Source: Yponomeuta sedellus (Eukaryota > Arthropoda > Insecta > Lepidoptera > Yponomeutidae). From it: a stretch of 64,000 nt of DNA. Shown here in pieces: positions 11,701 to 21,312 of the stretch. The DNA is taken from positions 16,542,986-16,606,985 of the forward strand of contig OW203722.1 in the NCBI GenBank assembly GCA_934045075.1, given 5' to 3'. The notes under the pieces were generated by a model. It was given only the letters and a program-made list of their open reading frames with translations, made no database searches and was not told where the DNA came from. Positions within the stretch are counted from its first letter, which is position 1, and every line of letters starts with the position of its first letter. Made by a program: the position numbers and the translations under genes.

Positions 11701-14700
11701 TGTTCATACAGTAAGTAATAGTCGACTTATAAAAAGAAATCTTTAATTCCATTTAAGATTATACTTCGATGAAGTTGATGGTTCTGTGAACCAGGTAAAA
11801 TAAACCCTCCTTCTACCGACCTCTACACTGCGCGTGGCCGACACTTCGCCAGTTTTTATTCAGAGAAAATATCTTCTTCTTCTTCAGGCTATATTAGTCC
11901 ACTGCTGGACATACCCCTCCCCTTATGAGCGCCATAAAGCCCTGTCTTCAGCTTGCCGCATCCAGCATCTGCCGACAATTTTCCCAGATCGTAGAGCGTC
12001 CTACACTACGTTAGCCGAGTCGCGGTCTCCACTCAAGAACACGTTGACTCTAACGGACAGACAAAATATACTAGTAGTAGGTACCTATAATATACTAGTA
12101 TAATACCTATAGTTCTATCAAAAATACTACATTAAATTCTGGGCAAAGAAACAACAAAACGGTCTGTTCTTGTATAATTTGATAAGCAAACAGTATGTTT
12201 ACTAGTGTATTTGATATGCAACAAGTGTTTTGCGATTAACTGAAAATTTATAGCGGCCATTTTTAGTTTCTTGGTTGTCCTACTTTGTTTGATAGACAAT
12301 GAGTATAAACATAATGTAGCCTAGCTAGTCATATAAATTATGCTTTAGTAGTATAAATGATGGGAGTCATTAGATGTACCTACCTACTTACGTTACTTTT
12401 TCTGATGTTCAATTAAATTGACTTCCAAAGTTGCTGCATGCCGAGTTCTAAAACTAGAGTTACCCATAAAGCCGTCGTGGTGCCAGGGTGACACACTCAG
12501 CGCGTTCTGGTGGCGGATGTCTTCATTGGTGAACGGTATCGATGGTATGACCTTCGCATAGCCCTGGCTACTCGAGCGGACGATCGGACCTGGAAAGCAA
12601 GGCGGTGGGCTTTGAATATTGTCTACTATTGGTATGGTACCTATCAACCCTAAGTTCCCACCATTGGGGCACGGGTCTCTTCTTGCATCACAGCAAGGTT
12701 ACACTACGGGGGCCAAGTTCGGGCTGGTGGAGAATTGTAAGACAATGGAGGGCCCTACTGTTATAAAGCCGTCCATAAGGCCTCTGACATGGTTTATCGA
12801 CTGCCATTACATAAAAGCCGACTTGACGTGCCTTGCGAAGCACGGAAGCGCTCGAATCAAATAAATATTATTATTGAATAAATGCCTCAAAAAATAAAAA
12901 AAATATTGAATACAATTCTTGGTTCAGTTCACACAGTATTTTATTCGTTAGTTTATATACAAATATGTCACATTCAATTAAAAAAATAACACGAGAGTAA
13001 CGTAATAACTAGCAGGAAGGTAAGGCCGTGCCCCAGCAGTAGGGACATACAAAGGGTTGACATGATCATCATCATGAAATATAAAATTAATAATTAGGGA
13101 CCGAATGACTCAGGTTTGCGTATTAGAATCTTTTCTCAATACCTACTATTGAGCAGTCAATGTTAGACTTCGATGAACTTAAGTAACGAAGAAAAAGGTC
13201 ACTAGGTATGTCTTGTCACAATTTAGAAAGTGTGTTAGAAAGTGACGTTCTTATTTATAAAAACTCAATCCATAGGTACCTAATTAGTTAGAACTAAGAT
13301 TTCATAGTTGGGCCATTCTACCTAGCAAGCGCTGAGGCATGTTAACACTTCAGACAATAGGGTTTACTCACGATGTTTTTCTTCAAGTGAGAGGTATTGC
13401 TACTATAACTTCACAAGTGTACCTACATAGTTTAGAAAACAAAATCATTGATACATGCCAGGTTTCGAACCCACGACCTCTCGATTAATTAAGAAGTCAC
13501 AAATCCTACTACTTACTCCGCTACCATCGCTCCTCAATCCATAAATGCCGTATAAATAGTTCGTGGTCGAGACGGAAAGACTATTATGGATTCATCATCA
13601 TCATCAGCCCACCGCTGCCCACTGCTGGGTATAGGCCTTTTCCCCATTATGCCAAGCCTCACGGTCTCTCGCCATCCTCATCCAAGGACCCTCCACTGAC
13701 TCTGCCACATCGTCTGACCATCGGGCCGCTGGTCTGCCCACCGACCGCTTTCCCGCTCTCGGCCGCCACTCTGTGACTGCTCTGGTCCACCCACAGAACA
13801 TAAAAAAAGAGTAGAAGTAGCGACATGACACATTAGTACGAAAACCAGTGTAACCAAACTGATACTTATAAACCAAACGCACACTACGAATGCCGAGCTG
13901 CCATTGGTAAATAAATTCAATGCCGAAAAGGTGTACATCATAAAAGTTTCAATTACAATATGCACCTTTTTAAAATGTCAACAATGATCAAAGTCAAATG
14001 ACAATGATGAAATTAAGGTTGACATTTTGTAGTAACGCTACTCTACACTAGATGGAACTACCGGCGTGTCGGACCGAAAAGAACTTTTACCTACTAAGAC
14101 ATAAAGGTCAAAATTGAGAAACAAGAACATTCACAGTTTGGGATGGGACAATGCGAGTTCTAGATTGTCGATAGGGAGAACCTATCGACAAATTATACCC
14201 GTACAAACAGTTTAACACATAAATGGCCTAATACGAATACTGGTACTTAAAAGAATTTTTAGCTATTTCTTTTTTGCCTGCGGGTTGACTGGTAGAAAAT
14301 GCATCTTTTTCACATTATCTTTTTGTGCAATAAAGATTCAAGACTAATAGGGTAAATAGATGCACAAAGAAAACAATGTGGTAGATTTCATATTTTAAAA
14401 TGTTCTCTTATTTAAAACTAACTACCTTTAACCCGCTGCTTCGCGGGCGTTAGAAAATATAACACGGGAAATATCATTTAATCTACGACTCAATTCAGAT
14501 CTTTGTCTATCTGTACGCCATGTTTCATACGTTATACTAATTTTATTGATGATGGTACTAATATATTTCAATTATACGCAAGAGTCTAACCTGGAAGTGA
14601 AGCACATTTTTTTTTGGTATTGCTGCATAAGTGCCACCTTCCACCTTTTTTAGTTATTATGAAGTGTTCATGAAAATGCTCTGAATATATTGTGCTCATC

Positions 14701-17673
14701 GTCGTTTTGAACCAATTTTGCCTTCCTATCGCTGCCATCCATTTTACTTACGTATTCGGTTTCTTAGGAAAACGAAAACTCACTTCCAAATTGTTTTGAT
14801 TCCTTGAGGGTTGTTGTATCATTGCCACGGTTTTCTGTTGTATTTGATTAAAATTACTTTGATAGTTTCTTAGATATTTCAGTCACTGATAAACTGGTGA
14901 AGAAAAACTATATCGCGATCTAGCTGTGCTCCAATGACAGTTTTCACATGCACAACGACCAGCCAGCGACAAGAGCTCATACATTACTACTTTACCCGGC
15001 CCGGCGACCGGACGGCGACCGGAAGCATTTGAAAAGGCACTTAGGAAGTAGGTATAAAATAAAAATAATTATTTTATGCCACACCTGGCAATAAAGTGGC
15101 TTTTTCCGCACGCTGTGCGTACGGAACGAGCCGCTTTCTGGCGAAGTGTAGACATAAAAATATGTACACACCACGGGAGGTAATAAAGAAAGCTCTCGAT
15201 CGCATATTTACGTACCTCGCTTGCAGCTCGGGCCGCAAACTTCTGCGATCTCGGCCTTTCTTTGTATTACCACCCAAGTTGTGTAATGTACTATTACCTA
15301 CTTAGACGAATTGGAATTTACAATACCTAAGTACCGTTAATTATGTATGACTACTACGGTCATAGACAATTAATTATCGATAGATTTTTATCATGTGTGC
15401 CCCCATCCGTAATTGAGTAGAATTCAAATTTTGACAGAAACTTCTAGAGAATGTACACTTTCTTCGATGAAAATTTAACTTTATTAACCAGTAAATAAAG
15501 GTGGTTTCACTTTCTCATTTTCGGATTGGTTTCCGTGTTCATGTCATTACAAATTTAATTAAAAATACAATGAAATACGTCTTACAGATGAAATGTTACG
15601 GCATGATCGGTATATTTTGGTCCCCAACTTTTATTTTTGCTCTCTAACACAGCATAACAAGGCATTTTAATCAAGTTTTCACCATTTTTTCTTTACTAGA
15701 AGCGCACGGCAACTGAAGTCAACAAAACTGTCACCGACTACGCATAGGCAATACATTGCTAATGTGAGGCACGCGGGCACCGCCCACTTACGACTTCTAC
15801 TCTTTTTTTATGTTCTGTGGGTCCACCTGCCGTCTTCCCGCCTTGCCAAGTGCCCCGCCCACCTCCACTTTAGTCTCGAGATCCATTATTAGATCTATTA
15901 TGGATTATACTGCATTTATGGGTATTTCAAGGGAGTAGAATTAATGCAGTAGAAATGAGGTCCTTAAGAAGTATGTGTAGTGTTACTTTGAATGGCAGGA
16001 TACGCAATAGTCTGAGAACGTTGTGGACTGAAAGAGGATGTAGTGACTAGAATTGAGAAAGGAATGTTGCGTTGGTTTGGACATGTGGAGAGGATGAAGG
16101 AAGAAAGATTGACGAAACAAATATATATTGCGAATGTGAGTGGAAGGGCTGGTAAGGGACGTCCCAAGCGGACATACCTAAATCGACCAAATAGGGGATG
16201 TATTAGCAAAGGGGAAGATAAAAAGTACCCGCAACCGGGGTGCATGCATGCAACGACTTATGAACGTTGATGAAGCGAAGGTGATCTGTCAGGATCGTGG
16301 CAAGTGGCAGTCCTGGTCTCTGCCTACCGCTCTGGGATAGAGGCGTGAGATTTTGTGTGTATGTAGATATGTAGGTATGTATGCATTTTAAGGGAATCGT
16401 ATTTTATAAATAACGCCGTTAAGACAACATAAGAATATTCTTTATTGTACAATAGAGAACAATAATTACAGAAAAAGCAGCTAAGCTTTATTTGATTGTG
16501 TAAAACATTTAGTTGATTGGTTCCTACACTGTTCCTACTACAACATAGGTACTCTACTTTATTTACTCTATTGTCTATCTGAAGTTAAAACTCCTCGGAA
16601 ATTCTGTAGACGGATGTAGGTAGATCTATTTTTTTAATAAGTGGTAAAATTATTAATTTTTATAGCATAAGCATAATTTCGGCAAACGTAGTGTAGGACG
16701 CCCTCTGACCAGGTGGGATGATCTGTGAAAAACTGCCGGCAGATGCTGGATGCGGCAAGCTGAAGACAGGGCGCTATGGCGCTCATTAGAGGAGGGCTAT
16801 GTCCAGCAGTGGACTACATAATATAGCCTGAAGAAGAAGAAGCATAATTATGGAGGAAACTTTATTGTTAGAATAATTTCCATAATGTATAGTGCCTTTT
16901 TGGTCAGACGCTTAGCACGCTGTGCTGAGGCCTGTTTCATAGAACTACTTCATGGTTTACTGTGACAATGCGACGTATATTGCAAAGTCGATTAACTCGC
17001 AGATTTATAAGTAGAATCTGCAGCGCACTGTAACCCGAACTGACATAATAAACTACGAATTGTAGTATCCTGAAAGTCAGCCTTTAGCACGCCGAGGCCC
17101 AGTAAAACTTCCTTACAGCTAGAATAACTCTGTCCCTGTCGTACCAAGAACATCCTTGTGTCGTACCCACATCACAATCAGAGACGCCCTCGGTGGCGCA
17201 GCGGTTTGGCACGCTGACTTTTAAATCGAAGGTCTCGGGTTCGATCCGGGTCAAACTAGGAAACGGACATTTATAGTTGGTCTCGGATCTTGGATGTTAT
17301 CCATGTATTTATTATATTAAATCTATCGTCGAGTTAGCACCTATAACACAAGTAATCTAGTTGTACTTAGTATAGGGCTAACGAGATCTATGAAATATGT
17401 CCATTATCTATATTAAAAAAAAGAGAATGATAAAAACTTCTCTATCAGCGTTTACTTACGTCGCCAGTTACTCCCGCTGGAGTGCGTCCTCCTTTGATAC
17501 GGCCTTCGGGCTTGCCCCACCGGATGTCCAACGCCGTGCGAGTAGCTCCGAGCTGGGGTGCTCACACTGATATGCGAGCTGAATTGCGGCGCGGCATAAG
17601 TGGAGTGCACTGCGATTTGCATTAGGAAGAGGAGTAAATTGCAGCCACTCGACAACCGGCGGGCTGATAGCTT
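5530..17673 (-). CDS. Proline-rich secreted proprotein of unknown family, 4 exons found, 5' end missing
   Basis: On the minus strand the exons 17673-17460, 12589-12464, 10547-10317 and 5738-5530 join into one open frame of 780 nt (259 residues plus TAG). All three introns are phase 1 and begin GT and end AG. Counting from the first residue of exon A, residues 11-27 form a hydrophobic stretch ending S-T-Y-A, a likely signal cleavage site. Arg-Arg pairs stand at 56-57, 61-62, 71-72 and 178-179 and an Arg-Arg-Arg at 123-125, typical of processed secretory precursors. Residues 126-147 are very rich in Pro. The motif D-S-P-D-P occurs twice (150-154 and 191-195), each followed by a Leu and an E-G pair. 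There are few cysteines, so no disulphide domain is evident. The start codon should lie in an exon above 17673 that I did not find. I do not recognise the family. Confidence 0.6.
5930..6075. repeat. Short direct repeats of GATCAACTATTT
   Basis: GATCAACTATTT occurs three times (near 5951, 5979 and 6040), mixed with GGAACAA and GGTCAA pieces in both orientations. The unit looks like a decayed terminal or subterminal repeat of a DNA element, but no matching boundary was found. Confidence 0.4.
6255..6339 (+). CDS. Possible small first exon (28 codons)
   Basis: ATG at 6255 opens 28 codons ending at a perfect GTGAGT donor at 6340 in phase 1. The peptide begins MLRPCEFLNSQC and matches nothing I know. 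A following exon was not identified; the THAP-like exon at 7485 has its own ATG. It lies inside an intron of the minus-strand gene, so it may be chance. Confidence 0.2.
6902..7140 (+). mobile_element. SINE tail B followed by a second SINE/LINE 3' end
   Basis: Positions 6902-7000 carry the GTCCGAGTGGTCCCTTC-type tail B of the tRNA-headed SINE. Positions 7030-7140 carry another 3' end: CTCTTCAAC..TTTGCTGGAAGAGA, CGCCCTTGTAC and a final GCAATAAAGAATTAAAATAAATAAAT. The latter also occurs inverted near 9045-9150 and 20722-20800. Confidence 0.55.
7485..7590 (+). CDS. Candidate first exon of a THAP-type zinc-finger protein
   Basis: ATG at 7485 follows a CpG-rich stretch (about 7300-7480) with TTATATA at 7381. 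The peptide begins MPKTRNYCAV, then G-C-K-S-K-K, then E-E-L-Y-F-F-Y-C, and reaches a phase-1 GTAAAT at 7591. The start resembles the THAP domain, which opens Met-Pro-x-x-C..C-x..F and binds DNA through Zn (C2CH). Here seven residues lie between the first two cysteines instead of the usual two to four. No later exon with the Cys-His pair was found. It could be a relic of a THAP-carrying transposon, and it sits in an intron of the minus-strand gene. Confidence 0.35.
7640..8750. other. AT-rich intron sequence with no recognised element
   Basis: No exon or clear repeat is visible. It is part of the 4.6-kb intron between exons D and C of the minus-strand gene. Confidence 0.35.
8755..8985 (+). mobile_element. 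tRNA-headed SINE (GTGGTCTAGCCGTTAAGACG type)
   Basis: The head GTGGTCTAGCCGTTAAGACG and the B box GGGTGCGATTCCCAC are tRNA-like. The body runs to GACCAGGTCAAG and a run of TTATTATTATTA. A relative with the same head and B-box layout but a different 3' part lies at 50676-50825, and a fragment of this tail lies inverted at about 56155-56240. Confidence 0.6.
9045..9160 (-). mobile_element. SINE/LINE 3' end (GCAATAAAGTATATT type)
   Basis: The minus strand reads CTGGAAGAAATCTC..AGAGATAAGCTCGCCTTTG, then TTCGTGTGCAATAAAGTATATT, matching the 3' end near 7030-7140. A more decayed copy lies at 20722-20800. Confidence 0.5.
9161..10315. other. AT-rich intron sequence with simple repeats
   Basis: It holds a (TA)n run near 9602-9617, a (TG)n run near 9715-9739 and poly(T) near 9780. 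The minus-strand reading frames here start without ATG and show no domain, so none is called. Confidence 0.4.
10317..10547 (-). CDS. Secreted proprotein gene, exon C (Pro-rich)
   Basis: The acceptor is GGAATTTTCTAG, and the first two bases complete a Glu codon with exon B. It encodes LYTTNNRPRRRYPLLPLPF, a Pro-rich part, the first D-S-P-D-P motif, then FHHQRRADTDTSS. It ends GCAG before a GTAAAT donor in phase 1. The exon is GC-rich for this window. Confidence 0.62.
10700..11032 (-). mobile_element. 5S rRNA-derived SINE, nearly full copy
   Basis: On the minus strand the head lies at about 11032-10900, with GGTTAAGCAACATAGGGCGC and GGATGGGTGACCGTC like the 5S rRNA internal promoter. It is followed by the conserved CTTCGCAAGGCACG, CCACCAATCCGGACTTGG and GAGACCCGTGCC blocks. 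Confidence 0.75.
11080..11856 (+). repeat. Dispersed repeat split by a short MITE
   Basis: The same family as 3060-3420 (TTCGTTTGTGAAATATT-like and GCGTGGCCGACAC..GCCAG blocks). It is split by the MITE at 11524-11692. Confidence 0.5.
11524..11692. mobile_element. Short MITE with TTATTTATAAAAACACG ends
   Basis: The left end reads CTTATTTATAAAAACACGAT and the right end GCGTTTTTATAAATAA, its near complement. Other copies lie at 31053-31197, 58171-58452 (two in a row) and 59233-59394, with end fragments near 13245, 16390 and 60790-60990. No coding capacity. Confidence 0.65.
11873..12015 (-). mobile_element. LINE 3' end (RT C-terminus) with (GAA)n tail
   Basis: On the minus strand a reading close to VGR..GRCWMRQAEDRALW and a Val/Ile-Gln-Gln-Trp end leads to GAAGAAGAAGA. 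It matches the + copy at 16690-16842. Endonuclease-plus-RT LINEs with such tails are common in moths. Confidence 0.55.
12464..12589 (-). CDS. Secreted proprotein gene, exon B
   Basis: The acceptor is CTTGCTTTCCAG; two bases complete an Arg codon with exon A. It encodes PIVRSSSQGYAKVIPSIPF, then NEDIRHQN and WHHDGFM, ending in phase 1 before GTAACT at 12463. Without this splice the frame runs 24 codons further to a TAA at about 12393, followed at once by a stronger CGTAAGT. A shorter isoform is therefore possible. Confidence 0.58.
12640..12862 (-). mobile_element. 5S rRNA-derived SINE, head missing
   Basis: It carries the GGGGCACGGGTCTCTTC, GGGGGCCAAG and TGCCTTGCGAAGCACGGAAG blocks but stops before the 5S-like promoter, so it is 5'-truncated. 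It ends about 50 bases upstream of the exon B acceptor. A 3' tail fragment on the + strand lies at 13014-13066. Confidence 0.75.
13320..13541 (-). mobile_element. tRNA-headed lepidopteran SINE, 5' half
   Basis: The minus strand shows a head with GAGGTCGTGGGTTCGAAACC (B box), CATGTATCAATGAT, and a decayed core ending in AAAAACATCGTGAG near 13370. Confidence 0.65.
13598..13815 (-). mobile_element. LINE 3' end (RT C-terminus) with (ATG)n tail
   Basis: The minus strand encodes EWRPRAGKRSVGRPAARWSD, then W-M-R-M-A-R-D-R-E-A-W and Y-T-Q-Q-W, the closing segment of an endonuclease/RT LINE, before TGA and TGATGATGATGATGA. A short related piece in the opposite sense lies at 15797-15865. Confidence 0.65.
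13970..15795. other. Unannotated intron sequence
   Basis: It includes an 11-bp hairpin at about 14166-14192 (TTGTCGATAGG and its complement), a GC-rich hairpin near 14431-14450, and two copies of CGGCGACCGGA near 15001-15022. The frames at 14992-15277 are open on both strands but have no start, domain or clean splice pair. Confidence 0.35.
15950..16395 (+). mobile_element. LINE 3' end, frameshifted, with (TATG)n-type tail
   Basis: From about 16043 it reads VTRIEKGMLRWFGHVERMKE and GKGRPKRTY, a typical closing part of an endonuclease/RT LINE. It is then broken and resumes as MQRLMNVDEAKVICQDRGKW near 16248, with a one-base loss in TCCTGG relative to the copy at 59636. The tail is GTATGTATG. 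Confidence 0.65.
16690..16842 (+). mobile_element. LINE 3' end with (GAA)n tail
   Basis: It encodes VGRPLTRWDDL, a stop, then RCWMRQAEDRALWRSLEEGY and VQQWTT before TAA, and ends GAAGAAGAAGAAG. It is the + strand sister of 11873-12015. Confidence 0.6.
17181..17420 (+). mobile_element. tRNA-headed SINE (CGGTGGCGCAGCGG type)
   Basis: The head CGGTGGCGCAGCGGTTTGGC and the B box GGGTTCGATCC are tRNA-like. The body includes CGTCGAGTTAGCACC, CAAGTAATCTAGTTGTACTT and GGGCTAACGAGAT, and it ends in A-rich sequence. It ends about 40 bases from exon A of the minus-strand gene. Confidence 0.7.
17460..17673 (-). CDS. Secreted proprotein gene, exon A (signal peptide part)
   Basis: The acceptor TTTTCTCCAATTTCAG precedes a frame starting KLSARRLSSGCNLLLFLMQ, whose Leu-rich stretch is the likely signal core, followed by IAVHSTYA and APQF. 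It ends with SGSNWR plus one base at CGAC before GTAAGT (phase 1). The start Met must come from an upstream exon in phase 0, or from ATG within LMQ, which would spoil the signal peptide. Confidence 0.52.
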
Positions 17674-17924
17674 CTGAAATTGGAGAAAAAGGGGCTTGCT
17701 TAACTTTGTGTAACAGAAAAGAAACCAAAACTCCAGCTGATGTGGCCACCATCTTGTTCGGCTGAGACGGGAAGACCTGGAAGTCAGCATGAAGTGAAGA
17801 TAATTTATAAAGGCCCTTTGTCTGGGATGAGAGAAAACAGGAAATACATAAGTATACAGGCACCTAAGTAGTGAGAGGCGGTCACGTTCCGTACATACCA
17901 TCACTGTTTACTGGTGGGTAGATA

Positions 17925-18165
17925 CAGTTTATTTATCCTTACTTGTCCATTTTAGTAAACAAGATTCTACCCGTAAAGTATGGATTTTTGTCGCAAAGCG
18001 CCATATTCCCGTAAATGACGTAATCGGGGAGACAATTTTACATAATACGCTGTCAATTTTATTAACAAAGTTCATTAAATTGCGAGAAAATATGTCGTTT
18101 TGGCATCAAATATTAATTTTAAGAATCTTGTTTACTAAATTGGCCAAGTAAGGATAAATAGACTG
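17925..18165. mobile_element. Mariner/Tc1-type MITE, copy 1 (TA-flanked)
   Basis: It starts CAGTTTATTTATCCTTACTT and ends with the complement ATAAATAGACTG, with TA directly at both edges (17923-17924 and 18166-18167). The ends pair over about 43 bases. It is 241 bp with no ORF. Confidence 0.8.
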
Positions 18166-18767
18166 TAGGTAAGTACGAGTAACTGGCAGGTATCTTATAT
18201 ATAGTTTATTCTACGGATCTGAGGGTAAAACACTTAACTTGCCCTGTATTTCACGACACAGATAATAATGTAGTGTGAATACCAAGAGTTATTTTCGGTA
18301 ATATAGGTATCTGCAAATAAAACTGTCTCTTATGTTGATTTTTATAAGGATTAATGAACAAAATTGTCGAAGATAATGTATGTACAACAAGCTGTGATTT
18401 ATTTTTAAGACAATAAAAATATTTAATGTACCTAGTCGTTTGGATTAAAATGAAAGTCGTGTTATTCGGTAACGCACAAATTTCTTGGTAGGTATGTTGA
18501 AGAGGTTTTCGTGTTGTGATCACGAAGTCACTGCGGACCGCACGCAGTTAACAAAGGATCCGCTAGGCTATAAGTAGGTACATGACTACAATCAGAATAA
18601 TTTATCTCTTACTGAAATACCATCTTGATTCAAGATCAAGTAGCATCTGACCTAAATTCTAAGCGTAACATCTAGATGACGAGCTGATACGAAATATAAT
18701 TTAAAAATTCCGTGCAACATGTGGTGCTTACCCGTAGTTGCGTTTGTAACGATGAAGGTCATCGCTC

Positions 18768-18926
18768 TATTTAAAAAAAATGTGTACTCAGAAAATATGC
18801 CTCTAGGTACCTTAGCTGCTGCCTGATAGTCTGAGACGGGACTATTTAAAAAATGTCTACTCAGAAAATATGCCTCTAGGTAGGTACCTACCTTAGCTGC
18901 TACCTGATAAACTGAGACGGGACTCT
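18768..18926. repeat. Two tandem copies of a ~75-85 bp unit
   Basis: Both copies carry TACTCAGAAAATATGCCTCT, TTAGCTGC, CCTGATA and CTGAGACGGGACT; the second has an extra GTAGGTACC. Confidence 0.8.
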
Positions 18927-19095
18927 ATTTAGAAAGCTACTGTAAACACCGTGATATTTGTACGTTTCCAAGATTGCTACTAATTATGAAAAGTTGTTTT
19001 CATAAAAACTCATAAAGACTCATTAAGTTGGTCAGATAAGTTGTTTGATAAACAGCTGATTTTTGAACAGTGTTGATGTTCCAAAATAAGTTCTA

Positions 19096-19349
19096 CAGTC
19101 TATTTATTCTTACTTGTCCAATTTAGTAAACAAGATTCTATCCTTAAACTGTGACTTTTTAGTCCAAAACTGCCATATTTCCAATGAAGTAACCTGGAAC
19201 ACTCTTTTAGATAACACGCTGCCAATTTTATAAACATAGTTCATGATAGTTCATGAATTTGCGAGAAAATGTCTAGTTTAGGCATCTAATCTCAATTTTA
19301 AGGTTAGAATCTTGTTTACTAAATTGGACAAGTAAGAATAAATAGACTG
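19096..19349. mobile_element. Mariner/Tc1-type MITE, copy 2 (TA-flanked)
   Basis: It starts CAGTCTATTTATTCTTACTT and ends in its complement, flanked by TA (19094-19095 and 19350-19351). It is 254 bp and collinear with copy 1, with about 20 percent divergence by eye. Confidence 0.82.
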
Positions 19350-19771
19350 TAGTATTTCTAGTATGGTAAAAAGTATTTAAGTGACATATACTCGTATTAG
19401 TAGAGAAGTGTCTTCGTTAAGTAGTGTCGAAAGTTCGTTGGTGACCCCAGAGACATTTATTTTCCACTAAAACACATTCTATTCTAGTTGGTAGGTACAT
19501 ACCGACTGTTACATAATATTGGTTTTGTTGATAATGTTTCGTAACTATCAATGATTTGTTGTTACTTCGTTCGTTGAATAGTGTGGACGGCATTCGTTAG
19601 GTTCAATGTTCGATTACCTTGTTACCTCACAAGTGCAGAATAAGTAAAACGAATGGTCATCTTGAGCTTGAGACGATATATTGATCGAATTAGGTACTTT
19701 TTTCTTTTGTTCTCATGTATTCACGCTTGCATCTTAGAGGGATAGGCAGACTAAGATTTGACAGTCTTGAA

Positions 19772-20128
19772 AGAAGCGCTCGTGGCCTAGGCGAACCGAG
19801 TGATTGGAATCAATCTCTTGGTTAAGCAACAACAGGCGCGGTCAGGTACAGGATGGGTGAGCGTCCCGTGACTGCCGGCATTTTTCTGAGCGCTTCCGTG
19901 CTTCGCAAGGCACGTTATGCCGTTTGTGCCGGCTGTCATATAATGGCAGTCGTTAAGGCATGTCAGAGGTCTTATGGGTGGCTTGATAACTTCTGACAGT
20001 AAGGCCCGCCACTGTCTTACAATCCTCCACCAACCCGGACTTGGCCCCCGTGGTGGAGTATGGCCTAACCTTCCTGCGATGCAGGAAGAGACCCGTGCCC
20101 CAGCAGTGGGGACATACAAGGGTTGATA
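19772..20128 (+). mobile_element. 5S rRNA-derived SINE, full length
   Basis: The head GCTCGTGGCCTAGGCGAACC is followed by GGTTAAGCAACAACAGGCGC and GGATGGGTGAGCGTC, which align with the A and C boxes of 5S rRNA. Then come CTTCGCAAGGCACG, the Gln/Pro-like CCTCCACCAACCCGGACTTG block and the 3' end GTGGGGACATACAAGGG. AGAAGCGC at both edges may be the target duplication. Confidence 0.85.
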
Positions 20129-20904
20129 ACGAGAGAAGCGCCTTTTTAGCTTTGTAGAAATTCATTAAGTACTTGCAATTTGTATGCACGTTGGCTGTCA
20201 ACCGGTATATTTTTCTTATAACTTCTGTTGAATCTTTATCGGCGCGTACGATTGTTACCTTCATGTTTGTTTTCAAGATTTTTTAAAGTTTATTTATACA
20301 AGTAAACTTTATTTCTACAGATTGCTTTAGCTGTGATGTTGCTATTCTAGTTTTTAATTGAAATTTATGTCAGAACTTAAATTATTTTGATTACACCTGC
20401 CATGTATCGTCAATGTATATTTTGCAAATGTACTTACCTATATAAATAAATTAAATAAATAGTGTCAATTAAGATTCTTGTTTGTCATCACAGTCAGAGT
20501 CTGGGTTAGGTAACTAATAGTACCTATTCTGTCCTAGATGACGTGACTAAACTGGCCTAGGTAGATTACTACACATAGTATAATTTGCATTAGGCACTGA
20601 TAAGTATCCAATTTTTCGATTGTATCTTGTCGATTTACGTGTCTTCTTCGTATGAATGTGCTCTCTTATTAGTTGTATATATTTTGTGAGTGAGATACTC
20701 CCGTGAGATAGGTTAATTAAAAATACTTTATTGCATACGAAACATTAGTCAGAATAGTAAATAAGAAGTAACATGTAGATACAAAGGAGAGCTATTCTCT
20801 GGTTATGTTAGAATTTAAAAACAACTACCATTATATTGCAGAAATTCAATCGGAAATACTTTTACCAAATATTTTTTTAATAGAAACTTTAGTCACACTA
20901 TAGT

Positions 20905-21122
20905 GAAGTTATAGTAACAATACCACGTAATCGCTAACTGTGAAGGAAAACATCGTGAGGAAACCTGAATATCTTAGTTGTTCTCATACCTCAGCGGTTA
21001 AAATTTCCAATCCGCGGTGGGCGTGCTAATTTAGCATATACCATTGAATTTTAATTCAATGCCTATACTCTCTTTCTCTCTCTGAAGAAGGTCTGCAATA
21101 AAACGTATATAGGCTACATAAA
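20905..21122 (+). mobile_element. tRNA-headed SINE without head (tail type A)
   Basis: It has the core GGAAAACATCGTGAGGAAAC, then ATACCTCAGCGGTTAAAATT, CCGCGGTGGGCGTG and TATAGGCTACATA. It is 5'-truncated. Confidence 0.7.
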
Positions 21123-21312
21123 AAAGTAGCATTGCATGGTTTACTGTGACAATTCGATGTACACTACAAAGTCGATTAACCCACAGATTAACAAGTAGAC
21201 TGTGCACCGCAATGTAATTCCAACTGTCGTTTCATAAAAAAGTGTACACTCTAATAGGTACATTTTACAGTTTATCCCCTAAGTGCCGACATGTCTGTGT
21301 CTAGACGCTTTA

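Noticed and set aside
14992..15305. Open frames on both strands in a GC-richer patch
   Set aside because: No start, no matched splice pair and no domain. A 60-nt exon reading was possible but has no AG acceptor at its edge.
17468..17863. Second minus frame over exon A starting MVATSAGVLV
   Set aside because: It would need either no splicing at the strong acceptor at 17674 or a 37-nt intron, and it does not join exon B in frame.
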